A DNA stretch of 64,000 nt from Brachynemurus nebulosus (taxonomy: Eukaryota > Arthropoda > Insecta > Neuroptera > Myrmeleontidae), in assembly GCA_035578155.1 (NCBI GenBank), contig JAPWDM010000005.1, positions 14,846,832 through 14,910,831 of the forward strand. Reading direction: 5' to 3'. Each line of letters starts with the position of its first letter. The stretch's first letter is position 1. Below, piece after piece: positions 23,467-33,894 of this stretch. A model generated the notes under the pieces. That model was not told the origin of the DNA. It ran no database searches and worked only from the letters and a program-made list of their open reading frames with translations. Both the position numbers and the translations under genes were made by a program.

Positions 23467-23870
23467 CAACCCAAGCTTATTCCTTACCCTTTAAATTTTC
23501 TAAGAAACAAGAGAAATACTCCTGTCACAGCATCTTACATAATTTCTCAAGATTTAATTTTCCTAGATTAACTTCCTGTCATAAATTGACTGTTTTTTAA
23601 GTATTTAATCAGTACATTGCATAAGAATTTTTGTAATATTATAAAAATGAAATAAAATGTTCTCATGTGTAACTTAATGCTTTAGCTTGTTTAAAAAGCA
23701 ACTTCTAAGGAAATCCTGAAGTTTTGTGCGTTTTAAGTTGTTTTTTTGGATTAAACTTTTTTTTAAATCTATAATGAATTCTACTTTTTATTTAAATGAA
23801 GTTTTTGAATATTTTTTCTGTGCGATTTTTTTTATGCGATCCCTGTTTGCCGCATAAAAAAGGGTATGCT

Positions 23871-24080
23871 GCCTCGTGTTCGATTTGTGGTACAAAAAAT
23901 TCCAGTGCATTTGCGCATGTGTATTTCTAAACCGCGCGAACATATTAGCAAAAATTTAAATATGTAACGGCTACAAGTTTCCAAATATGGTAGTAGACGT
24001 CAAATAATTTAAATTTTTGTTTACGCGGTTTAATAGTGCACATGCGCGAGAATCTTTTATACCACAAATCGAACACGACC
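23871..24080. mobile_element. MITE, about 210 bp
   Basis: Ends CTCGTGTTCGATTTGTGGTA and TACCACAAATCGAACACGA are inverted repeats; a second shell (CATGCGCGAG-like against GCGCATGTG) lies inside. No coding sequence. Confidence 0.75.
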
Positions 24081-24126
24081 CTGTACTAAATTGATTATTT
24101 GTGTGTAAATGATGAAATAAATAATA

Positions 24127-24146
24127 ATAATAATAATAATAATAAA
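24127..24146. repeat. AAT microsatellite
   Basis: About seven AAT/ATA repeats. Confidence 0.8.
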
Positions 24147-24594
24147 ACAAAATCGATATTTAAAACCACCTGTCTAAATATTTAATAAAACTTGTCCAGA
24201 TATTTAATGTATTAAAGGTAGATAATCTGTAGTAATCTGAAATCAATAATAAATCGTAATTATTAATATAATTTTACTAACAGAAAAGTTGATGTAACAA
24301 AATTTATGATTTGGATTTATTTTCACATATTTTTAAATATCACTCAAATATTTATACTGTAACAATTATAAATATAGTAAAGTTGAGTTTTTTCTTTATT
24401 TCTAGTTAAAAATTTGCCTGAAATATCTTTGGTTATGTAATTTATTTTTTCGTTACGTTACAAAATATATTTTCTTTAATTTTTGTTTTTAAATTTTTAT
24501 TTATTTAATTACATTTTGCATGTTAATTTTGTTTATTGATTTTGTTTATTTGTTTCTTTTTTGTTTTTGGTTATTTTGTATTATAAATATACAG

Positions 24595-24683
24595 TAGTGT
24601 CATCTTTACGGACAGTTCCACGACCTGGTTACGGGCTTCGTTCGTCAACACTTCCTGCCACAGGTCGACATAATGGATTTGTT
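24595..24683 (+). CDS. Unc-115: abLIM/Unc-115 alternative exon A
   Basis: Acceptor ATATACAG before 24595, donor GTAAGT after 24683. With the G left by the 22192 donor it reads VVSSLRTVPRPGYGLRSSTL and continues PATGRHNGFV, ending in phase 0. The core VVSxLRxVPxPGYGL is repeated in the exon at 25082, with the same entry and exit phases. I interpret the two as a tandemly duplicated, mutually exclusive pair. The region is part of the linker between anchor and headpiece. No functional difference can be inferred from the sequence. Confidence 0.85.
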
Positions 24684-25081
24684 GTAAGTGGATAACACAG
24701 AAAATTATCGTGCTATTTTGTTTGAAAATTGTTGTTTTTTTGTTTATTTCTAATTGTTTGTTTCTGATTTTGGGAATGTTTCTATTTTTTTTCTTTTCGT
24801 TCTCGAATTTTCGAACAAAATAGTAATAAAATGTGATTTTTAAATTAAAGGAATGAATGAATTCGATCAAAAAATTTTTGGAACTGAAATCATTTATTTG
24901 GAAATCCTTTAATTTAAAAATCATTGTATAGAGTGAGGTTAGAATTTAGTTAGTTGCTAAGATTGGGCACGTTTGAGTATTTGGTTACTACCTATATCAC
25001 TTATAATCATTTTTTATCCAATAACCGCTATCGGCTCTGTTGCTAATCATTTGCGTATGTTTGGCTATCTTCTCGCTGCAG

Positions 25082-25185
25082 TGGTGAGTGCACTGCGGCA
25101 TGTTCCCAAACCGGGGTACGGTCTTGCCCCTGCCCCACGTTCACACACATTCAGTACCACGGCTGGTAGCTGCTCGGCCATACCT
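25082..25185 (+). CDS. Unc-115: abLIM/Unc-115 alternative exon B
   Basis: Acceptor TCGCTGCAG before 25082, donor GTAAGT after 25185. With the leftover G of the 22192 donor it reads VVSALRHVPKPGYGLAPAPR and continues SHTFSTTAGSCSAIP, ending in phase 0. It shares the VVSxLRxVPxPGYGL core with exon A, 400 bases upstream, and then diverges. If exon A were spliced to exon B the frame would read TGG TGA, a stop at the second codon, so the reading frame itself forbids using both. Its GC content is clearly above that of the surrounding intron. Confidence 0.87.
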
Positions 25186-26483
25186 GTAAGTTCACCATTT
25201 TCATAAAAATTCAGTCATGTGGTCTGTTGATGTCTGATTTCAGTTTTCTTTTATCATTTACATTTACATTTTCATTATAACATGTCTTGCCTGTCGTAAT
25301 TTTTCGTTTTCGTAGTCAATTACCGAACTAACAATAGACACAAGTAAAATTTTTTTTAATTAAATGAGTGTTTCTTAATAAATCTTAACACGTTGAAAGT
25401 CATGAATGCCCTACGCCCCTACGGCGTCAAATGGAACCGAATTAATTGCGACCCAACGTTGTGTCGCGTCAACAGTCTTATTTAAAGTGTATTAGTTATC
25501 AAAATAGTGTACCAGTTGGACGTTTCGTTATAATAGGTATGATCATCAACGTGTTAAAAGATAACAACTAGCTCAAACATTTTTTTTAATTAATTGTTGA
25601 GAACCACTGATTTAATTCTAAGTGCACGTATATTTGTTCTTTTTTAAGACAATTATAAGATTGTTTAATCTTACTTTTTTTAACAATTAGAGTAGATTTT
25701 ATTAGCTTATATAACTAAATTATTCGATTAATCTTTACAAATAAAAATATTGGAATTTAATACAACCATTGCTGGACCATACTAGAGCCACAAAAAATTG
25801 GTCTAGCGACGAGCCACGGAACTAACATATGCAGACAAACAAGAAGTTTTTATGTAAATTGTGTGTATAATTAAGTGACTTAAAGTGTTGGCACTTTAAA
25901 TCTTGTAATTTACGTTAATAAAATTTCATTCTTTGGTACCAACATCAACATTCTACTTTTAAAATACTGTTCATCCTATAAAAAAAGCAAGACTTTTATA
26001 AAATTCAGAAAGTCAGAAATTACCTGTCATACGCTAGTTCCGCAAACATCCACCAGGGAAATTTAATCGTTGACAGGGCTATATTGTAAAAAAAATATAT
26101 GTGATAATCACGTAACAGATATCGGTCGCTTTCGTAGATGATGAATCTTCATCCCACTGATGAGCTCGTGCATGCGCACTCAATTTTGTTAATAGTAGTT
26201 AACAACTCGCGTTCTTTTATGATAAAAATATACAATTTTTTAAAGCTACAACATTTATTTTTTATTTTTTTAAATATTAGTCGAATAGCCTTAACAAAAC
26301 TGCTTAACTACTATGTTTTTCTTTTAAGATTTTGGATATCCGAATATTAACAGTTAAATTGTGTTTTTCTTGATGAGCCGAACACAAAAATTTTGCTTTC
26401 GTCAGAAAAAATATTACATAACGTTACGTAACGGAGCTTGCACCATTAAAAACCAGAGGACTCTGATTTAAATAAAAATTAAC
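25186..26483. other. Unc-115 intronic DNA
   Basis: No exon or full repeat recognised; frames here are short and without splice-phase support. Confidence 0.45.
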
Positions 26484-26593
26484 ATGCATTAAATATTCAT
26501 ATGTTCACTTATCGTTCAGTTAAACTGAAACTTTAAGCACTCGACCTCCTTTGATTGACATGAAAAATCACAAAGTGATTGAAAAAATTATCC

Positions 26594-26665
26594 GGATCGG
26601 CCGGGAATCGAACCCAGGATCTCTTGGTAACTAGCCAGGTGTGCTATCCATTACACCATCGATCC
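26594..26665 (-). repeat. tRNA-Thr(AGT)-like unit in SINE
   Basis: Loop CTAGTTA and box B are kept, box A region slightly changed. Same context as in copy 1. Confidence 0.7.
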
Positions 26666-26889
26666 TTTGCTCGACAGGCGCTCGAAAGTTTCAGTTTAAC
26701 TGAACGATAAGTGAACGTATGAATACTACGTGTGTTTTAAATGCAGACAAAAGTCTGTCATACGTAGTAGTGTTTCACAAGCACTCGATAATATTTGAAA
26801 TTGAAAAGTTGTAACTGCTTCTCGCATAATAGAGAATACATACACATAGGTGATTGAATGTTGTCTGTATCGGGCGCCTGTCGAGCAAA

Positions 26890-26961
26890 GGATCGATGGT
26901 GTAATGGATAGCACACTTAGCTAGTTACAAGGAGATCCTGGGTTCGATTCCCGGCCGATCC
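26890..26961 (+). repeat. tRNA-Thr(AGT)-like unit in SINE
   Basis: Sense unit of copy 2. The anticodon stem is damaged (CTTAG against CAAGG) while the loop CTAGTTA and T arm are kept. Confidence 0.7.
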
Positions 26962-27649
26962 GGATAATTTTTTCAATCACTTTGTGATTTTTAATTTACA
27001 TATGCATTAAATATTAAAACTACAATTTCTAACTTATTAACTGCATGTTGTGTATTCCATAATTATTGAATTTGAGTATACTTCGGAAATTAAGAATTTA
27101 TACGGTGAAAAACCAGAGAAAATCCATGAAAAAATATTTAACGCGCGTTAATTTTTTTCAATCAGAGCCATCTGGTGCAAATTACATTACGTAACATTAA
27201 TTTCTGGTGAATTGACAACTTGTTTTTTATTGTTAGGAAATTAATTCAAAATTATTTAATAATGTAAATTTTCTAAAAGTGAATCATCTTTTTATTTATA
27301 ATATTTATTTATTATTGCATGAGTCGAAACCCTTTAATCAATAATAGACGATTTTATGGTAAACTTTTATTGTTACTGTTAAAAGTCGCTTTAACTACTT
27401 TGAATTGTTAAACTCTTGAACAATTTACCCTGTTTGTAATGAGTAAAATTTGAAATTTTGGTGGTACTTGTATTGTTATGGGATTATTTTGGAATTTTCT
27501 TTGTTATACCTTCTTAATTCAAATTAGCATGCGCAGTATTATTTCCTCTATGGTTGATTATTTTTGATAAATATTTATATCTTTTTCTATATATTTGTGC
27601 AAACATGTTGAATTTAATGTTAGAATTAATGAAATCTAAATTTATACAG

Positions 27650-27722
27650 GCTGATTACTCATCGTTTAGTGGGTTAGGTGATAAAACACACAGTACTGAA
27701 TTTAGTAGCGGAAAATCAGACA
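27650..27722 (+). CDS. Unc-115: abLIM/Unc-115 small exon
   Basis: Acceptor TTATACAG before 27650, donor GTAAGT after 27722. Starts in phase 0, as both alternative exons require, and leaves one base (A). Product ADYSSFSGLGDKTHSTEFSS then GKSD, a Ser/Gly-rich linker with no domain. Phase agreement on both sides and good splice sites support it. The next exon should start with the two remaining bases of a codon. Confidence 0.83.
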
Positions 27723-27839
27723 GTAAGTAGTCATTACTAACTATTCTATTCTATTCTATATTATTTTTATTGGAAGGGAATTTTAAAGTAATTTTGGTTT
27801 ATATTAATTAATTCTTTTTAATCGTTTATATTCTTATAA

Positions 27840-28085
27840 AAATAAAAATGTTAGACACGGATTAAATCAGGATTTCGTAATTTCTGTAGCTAGAATTTTT
27901 CCCGGTTCTTCAAATAAAATATTTCGCACTTTTATTTAATATTAAAATTAGTCCTTTAATTTGTTTGTCTAACATGATTATCTAAACCTTTGTCAAGTGT
28001 AAGTAGACCACCAAATGCGATGGCAGAAATGACGAATACATAAGGATTTCATTATTAGAACTACGAAATCCTCCAAAAAATGTTT
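27840..28085 (+). repeat. dispersed repeat family (CATAAGGATTTCG type)
   Basis: Contains AATGTTAGACACGGATTAAA at the left and ATAAGGATTTCATTATTAGA at the right. Recognisable relatives: about 1793-1870, 3713-3775, 16780-16850, 46197-46530 and, on the opposite strand, 56340-56880 (there interrupted by a mariner MITE). Ends are not defined well enough to name a class. Confidence 0.6.
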
Positions 28086-28584
28086 CTTTTTTTGAGTCCT
28101 TGGACATATCAACTTGAAAAGATTAAAAAGAGTTAAATAATTATAAAATAAAAATTTTATAAGTTGTGTACATTGAATTTAACAGTCAATTAATTCAAAA
28201 ATTCATGATTTCATTCAAAGATTGAATTTTTCAAATACATTTTGATACTTCTGTTAATTCAATGTACAAATTGGAATTAGGTGCAAATTGATAAGGACGG
28301 ATTTAAACAGGATTTAAGACTTCCAGTGGGTTTTGGGTTCAATATAGGGATTTTCCTCAAATGAAAATGGGTTGTTTTTTTTTTTTTAATTTAGAATGCA
28401 GTAGATAGATTTTTTTATTTTAATTATTAATAATGGCACATATAACAATAATTTTGTTCTTTGTAAATTACTAATACGTTTGACAAAAATATTAACATGC
28501 ATTTTTTGATAAAGATGATAATATAAATACGCGTGCGCTATTTGTGGTACAAAATAACGCTAAAGGTATTCATATAATTTTTAA

Positions 28585-29655
28585 CAGTGGTTCCCAAATA
28601 GGGTACTTGACTGAAGTTACAAAAATATTCAAAAAGCATTGTTTTTCGTTATCAGTTAAGTAATTTTTTTTTATTTTCGCCAGATTTTGTAAAAAATCAT
28701 CAAACAAAATAACCCTACAATTTTAAATGAGAAAAAGGCGGGGAAAACACCTCACTATAGTGACGTCACATTTTGGAGCAATTAAACATTGAGGAGAGAA
28801 TCGACTAGAGAAAATGCTGTGTATTACAAATACATTAAGAAATTGAAGCAAAAAAATTGACTGATGTGAGCAAAAAAATTGACTAATGGGATTACTTTAA
28901 TGGCGGTCAAACCATTAATTTAATGGTTTATCTAATATTTATAAACAAGTCTCCGTGGTTACAAGTTGGGCTTACTAAAATGGAGTCATGCTTCAAAATT
29001 TAATGCCTGTGGTATCTCTAGGAAACATATGTTAATATGTTCGATTCACTGCTTTGTGCAATTAAACGTCAATGTCAATATTTATAACCTCAAAACGTTG
29101 ATTATATTCATAAAATGTCAAAGTAAAAGCAAGTATTCATTTGAATTCTGATCGATTATTATTAATATATGTATATAAGCTAATAGAAATATTCAAAAGA
29201 AAACACAATTTCACCTCACCGATGAAAATTATCAAAATCGACATATCTAGCTACAAAATGTTACGTCATTTTCAAGAAATGGCGTGTTTTCACTAATTTG
29301 AAAATTTGTTGAAAAATGGCGATTTTCAAAATAAAATTTCTAAACAGTTATCAAATTTTGTTATGTTTCATCATTAAAATTGGACATATGTAATGATAAT
29401 GCATAGAATTATTTAACATTTGACATAAATTTTAAATACAGTCAAGTACCGTATTGTGTCCAGCGGAATACTGGTTTCCGCAAGCAATCTGGAAGTGTTC
29501 CCACGAAAAATGTTTCGGAAATTAGTTTAACGTCTTACGTCTCGAGGTCACCACAAGGTTTCGAAATCAGATCGTGACTAAATTGTTTAAGATAATATTC
29601 CGTAAGAAATTCCCTGTGATAGTTTTCCGCAATGAAAAAAGTTTGAGAAACACTG
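28585..29655. mobile_element. probable hAT element, 1.07 kb
   Basis: Ends CAGTGGTTCCCAAATA and TTTGAGAAACACTG are imperfect inverted repeats of a common hAT type (CAGTGGTTCTCAAA). Flanking octamers ATTTTTAA and TTTTATAA agree at 6 of 8 positions. An inner pair GGTACTTGACTG / CAGTCAAGTACC is at 28600 and 29440. No transposase found. Confidence 0.6.
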
Positions 29656-30344
29656 TTTTATAATATAATCTATAAATTTTAGATATTATGTATATTAAAA
29701 CTAGTACTGCCATCTAGTGCATAGTAGCAAAAAAGTGTTCGATCGGTAAATCGACTAATAACTAATTTACTTTTAAGATGATCGCTTTAATAACACCAAA
29801 CGTTATTTTACTTGCGAAATTAATTTATTTGTTGAAGTTATTAAACAACGCAGTTTATTTAAAAATTTACTTTGCAATATTTTTTTTTTTTTTGATCTGT
29901 ATATTATTGCAATAATTCTTTGAAAATTAAACTTAATTTTATAATTTAAAATTTCAATTGCAATTTTTGGAAAAGCTTATGGACCGATTTGGTCATTTGA
30001 GATTACGGCTACTCAAATGCTCTCAAACTACGAAAAAAAAAATTAAGGGCAAATGAAGAAAATTTTACGTTCTAAAATTTAATCCTTAGCAAATCACTGT
30101 TGATTTATTTTTATTATTTGATAGTATCTAAGTACATGGCACGTCCCCATGATGTACGCTTTCATTTAACAATTATGTCATCAATTAACAAATATGTTTG
30201 AGTGTGTTAGTATGTTATTTACAATTTAACTCTTGTGCGTCTTTTCTATTTTTTTTTTACCTGCTGTTATCTTGTGTTAAAAAAACAAACAAATAATGAT
30301 AAAAATTTATGTATTGAAGTTTTGTCATCTAAGTAATGGGTCAT
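29656..30344. other. Unc-115 intronic DNA
   Basis: AT-rich; no exon or complete repeat seen. Confidence 0.5.
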
Positions 30345-30653
30345 ACACAATCAATGAAATAAGGAATAAGAAATAAGAAGTATGCCATCTAGTGACGTTG
30401 AATGGAACTTTAACGTAACTGCCCATAGGTATAAGTATTTAGGTATTTTTGTACATCAAAATTCATGAAAAAATAACGTTCGTGATGACTTTTTTTGTCA
30501 CTAAAGTGAAAAAAATCACGAATTTTGACGTACAAAAGTACCTACATATTTATATCTATGAGCAGTTACGTTAAAGTTCCACTCAACGTCACTAGATGGC
30601 ATACTTCTTACTCCTTATTTCTTATTTCTTATTCCTTATTTCATTGATTGTGT
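30345..30653. mobile_element. near-perfect palindrome, 309 bp
   Basis: From ACACAATCAATGAAATAAGG at the left to CCTTATTTCATTGATTGTGT at the right, nearly the full length pairs with itself around about 30495. It includes GCCATCTAGTGACGTTGA and its complement. Foldback MITE. Confidence 0.85.
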
Positions 30654-30764
30654 AGACACGCTAATAGTTTGTAACAGTAAATTATGCAAATATATAAATC
30701 AGTAACATTGACGTCCATGACCTTTAACTTTCTTATTTAACAATTTCTCATCCAACGGTTCCAG

Positions 30765-30814
30765 TGGATTGCGTAATGGGAGCTTCCTATGCAGTACTAT
30801 CGACAGAATATGAG
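30765..30814 (+). CDS. Unc-115: candidate optional exon (phase 1 to 0)
   Basis: Preceded by GGTTCCAG and followed by GTCAGG, an acceptable but weak donor. With the leftover A of the 27722 donor it reads MDCVMGASYAVLSTEYE and ends in phase 0, so it would join directly to the exon at 31640. It could therefore replace the 31304 exon. Splicing it to the 31304 exon puts that exon in another frame and makes a TGA across the junction with 31640. I do not recognise the peptide and it may be a chance open stretch; base composition is richer in GC than the neighbouring intron. Confidence 0.35.
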
Positions 30815-31303
30815 GTCAGGTTGACGATGAATTACCTTCTCGAAAACTAGCTAGTAACTGAATAATTTATTTTTAGTGGAAAATGACAAAGAATATTATT
30901 CGCATATTTTGTAATATGGATTTTGACAAAGTAAATTTTTCAAGTGTTATCACCAGAAATTTTAAACGTCCGAATCGGTTGATAATCTTTGCCAGAAATG
31001 ATAATTGAAATTTTAGATTATAAGTTTAAAATACTTGTAAACTATTGTATTTAAACGATTGAATTTAGAACTATTGATTAAGAACTATTGATTGATGAGT
31101 TTTTCCGGTGGCTTCCACTACCAAAGAATATTGCCTATTACATTCTGTGAGAAAAATTTTAATTTTGTTTAGTATTCTAATTACCCAGATATTTGATATA
31201 GTTACATAATCATGTGAATACCTTTGTTTATGAAATAATTGTTATGTGTGTCCGTTACATAATTTGTATATGGAACACTGTAAATTACATTGCTTTCTCG
31301 CAG

Positions 31304-31344
31304 TTTCCGGTGGTTCGATCACTGATGTGGAAAGGCGCGCAATG
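31304..31344 (+). CDS. Unc-115: abLIM/Unc-115 small exon before headpiece
   Basis: Acceptor TTTCTCGCAG before 31304 and donor GTATGT after 31344. With the leftover A of the 27722 donor it reads ISGGSITDVERRAM and ends in phase 0, matching the phase-0 start of the next exon. Forty-one bases is short, but the long pyrimidine-rich acceptor and correct phases on both sides support it. It belongs to the linker just before the headpiece-containing exons. Confidence 0.75.
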
Positions 31345-31639
31345 GTATGTACATAAAATCAAGCTTTTGTAATATAACTTTTTTTTTTAAATAAAACTAA
31401 TTAATTTTTTTTTTTTAAATACTTCTAATTTTTTTTTTAAAAGCATGAAAAAAGCTTAAATTTGAGAAAAATATCTTCAAGCAAGCTATTTCATTTCATT
31501 TTTACTCGGAAATATTTTTTTTTAATAATTCAGCTTTTAACGCTCAAGTAGATTGATTAAAAAAAAATTCTGCATGCGAATAAAAAATTTATGCTTTCGA
31601 ATTTAATTTTTGGTTTTGTTATTTGTTATTTTTTATTAG

Positions 31640-31840
31640 ACAACTGAAATGCCAGTTTCGACGACATACACTGGAAACCTCGGGGGATTCACTGGACCAT
31701 ACGCTCCACACATCCGACGTTCATTACCCAATATGGCACATACTATGTTAATTAATGAACCAGCCAAAATATATCCATACCATTTATTGGTCATAACGAA
31801 CTATCGCCTTCCTCATGACGTTGACCGGTGCAATTTAGAG
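31640..31840 (+). CDS. Unc-115: abLIM/Unc-115 exon, start of villin headpiece
   Basis: Acceptor TTTTATTAG before 31640, donor GTAATA after 31840; 67 codons, phase 0 to 0. The first half (TTEMPVSTTYTGNLGGFTGP) is linker; the second half starts the headpiece with KIYPYHLLVITNYRLPHDVD and RCNLE. In abLIM proteins this sequence precedes the compact helical headpiece, which binds F-actin. The intron that follows is 3.2 kb and holds a stack of nested transposons. Confidence 0.93.
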
Positions 31841-32202
31841 GTAATAATTAATATGTTATTATTCTGTATTTTTATTTTAAATTTGATGTAGCCTCTCAAT
31901 CAATTTCCGCTGAGGAGACTCTAGGAGCGGGAAATGTATGTCTTAGAATGTTTACTTGGCAGTAGTAATGTGGAATAATTAAACGATTAATCGGTTTAGT
32001 CGACTAATTTTGTTTTAATCGACTATTTTACTCTTGACTAAATGACTGAAATAATTAATTTTTTTTTTTAAATGACTAAAAATGACTAATTTAATTATTT
32101 TTTCTGTCTTATTTATAAGATTTCAAAAAATGTAAACTAAAAATTATGCGTATTAACACAATGTGATATTTCATAATTTTCTTTTTCTTTAAAAAATATA
32201 CG

Positions 32203-33315
32203 TACACCCCCGACAGAAAGTTTAAGTCCACTTCATTTTTTTTTAAATGTTTTTATCTATGCAATGAAAACTTTAATTTAAACAACGTTGTGTATACGAT
32301 TTAACTACGCATTTGGCTTCCAATCCATGCTATTGTTTAAATTATTTAGGCATTTCTTTGACGATCACGTCACATCAAAAAGTAATAGTGAATATTCTCT
32401 ATTTTTTTTTTTAAATTAAAATATAATTTTTTTAATAGATAAAAATTGTTTTCTCTTAATTAACGTTTCTATCATATTAAACAACACTTTTTTAGCTTTC
32501 TAACGACCATCGAAAAATTTCCGTATGATGATTAGTTACGAAGTTATGAACAGTCAAAGTTTAGTGTGTGCTCTACTCTTTGAATTACTATAGCTCGGTT
32601 AAAAATCGTTGTACAGCGATGAAAAAAAAAAACGAAATTAAAGGAAAAAAGTTAATTTTTTGAATATAGTATTAAAATTAATTGAAAAAAAATTCTTCGG
32701 GCTAATAGTGAACTTTGAACGTAAAAATTCTATTTTAAATTCTTATATCAAGTTTTTTTTGACCATAAATCAAAAACAGTAAGACAAAAAAAATTTTAAG
32801 GAAAAATTCTGAAAGTAGAAATTGTAAGCTTTAATTCTGTTTTTAGATCAACGCTCTCTCATTTTTTCTTTTTTTGCCGAATTTGCAGGAAGTTAAACAT
32901 AAAACACCATTTTTATAAAGACATGTAAAATCGTCAAAAAGTTTAGGACCAAAAAATATATGTAGTACTATTAGATATGGTCCTAAACTTTTTGACGATT
33001 TTACATGTCTTTATAAAAATAGTGTTTTAAGTCCCTGCAAATTCGGCAAAAAATTAGATTATTTACATGCACTTGTTTAGATTATTTAGGCATTTCTTTG
33101 ACGATTACGTCACTTTTTGATGTGACGTAATCGTGAAAGAAGTGCCTAAATAATCTAAACAAATGCATGGATTTGAAGCTAAATGTGTAATCAAATCCTA
33201 TACACCACATTGTTTAAATTGAAGTTTTCATTTTAAACTATAGAATATTATTCTATAGATAAAACCATTTAAAAAAAAAAAATGAAGTGGTCTTAAACTT
33301 TCTGTTGGGAGTGTA
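32203..33315. mobile_element. mariner-type element, 1.1 kb
   Basis: Ends ACACCCCCGACAGAAAGTTT (from 32205) and AACTTTCTGTTGGGAGTGT (to 33313) are inverted repeats, extended to about 45 bases, flanked by TA. A second shell GGCATTTCTTTGACGAT and its copies occurs at about 32350 and 33080-33150. Contains the palindrome 32870-33053. No transposase reading frame. Confidence 0.8.
32870..33053. mobile_element. perfect-arm palindrome nested in mariner-type element
   Basis: TTTTTTGCCGAATTTGCAGG at the left pairs with CCTGCAAATTCGGCAAAAAA at the right, and ACATGTAAAATCGTCAAAAA with its complement near the centre. Loop is about 20 to 25 bases around 32963. Confidence 0.85.
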
Positions 33316-33894
33316 CATATTAAAAGCAAATAATTAATAAATAATTTAAGAAAACCTCCTTTTCAAAAGAATTACATAGCTTCCTCTATTCATGAATTTG
33401 ACTAAAAATTTAGTCGATCAATCGATTATTGTATGCTCGATATTTTCGACTAATGACTAATTTTGTATAAAAACAGCCTTAGTCGATTCATCGATTTTCC
33501 GACCACTTGGTCTATAGTGTAATTCAGATAAATATCGATACTTTCTTAAGCATTAGAGAAATGTTTAAAAGCAATTCTTTAATTTTAAATAGAATTCTTA
33601 AAGCCTGGAATCATTTCAACCGTTAGTTTAAATGACACTCGGTCGTGTAATATGAAATGTCGTTTCTCAACTATTTGGTCGACCATCTGTCCATGAAGTT
33701 AGCTTCGCTCAAACAAAAAAAGTTTTGCTGTATAATGTGTGCTCTCTGTTTAAGCACTATAATTATATACCCATCTTATAACAATAATTTTTGTATTAAC
33801 ATATAAAACATAATTTTAATATTAACATATTAAACACACGTACTTTGTTGAAAATTTTTATTTTTTAATCAGTTGTTCGAACAATAATAATTAA

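Larger units (their letters stand above)
26498..27001 (+). mobile_element. foldback SINE with two opposed tRNA-Thr-like units, copy 2
   Basis: Bounded by a perfect 14-bp direct repeat ATGCATTAAATATT (26484-26497 and 27002-27015). Order: short left arm from CATATGTTCACTTATCG, antisense unit (26594-26665), spacer holding the internal left-arm sequence and AGGTGATTGAATGTTGTCTG, sense unit (26890-26961), tail ending ATTTTTAATTTACAT. Relative to copy 1 the 5' end is shorter while the 3' tail is the same, as expected of 5'-truncated retroposons. Confidence 0.82.
31976..33520. mobile_element. outer degenerate element with GTCGACTAAT-type ends
   Basis: AT-rich arms with TTAGTCGACTAAT/TTAGTCGA words at 31990-32100 and 33400-33490 in inverted order, enclosing the mariner-type element below. 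The arms are low in complexity, so the limits are approximate. Confidence 0.45.

Noticed and set aside
24571..24924. 117-codon minus-strand ORF
   Set aside because: It overlaps the well-supported plus-strand exon A and has only low-complexity Lys/Asn/Ile content.
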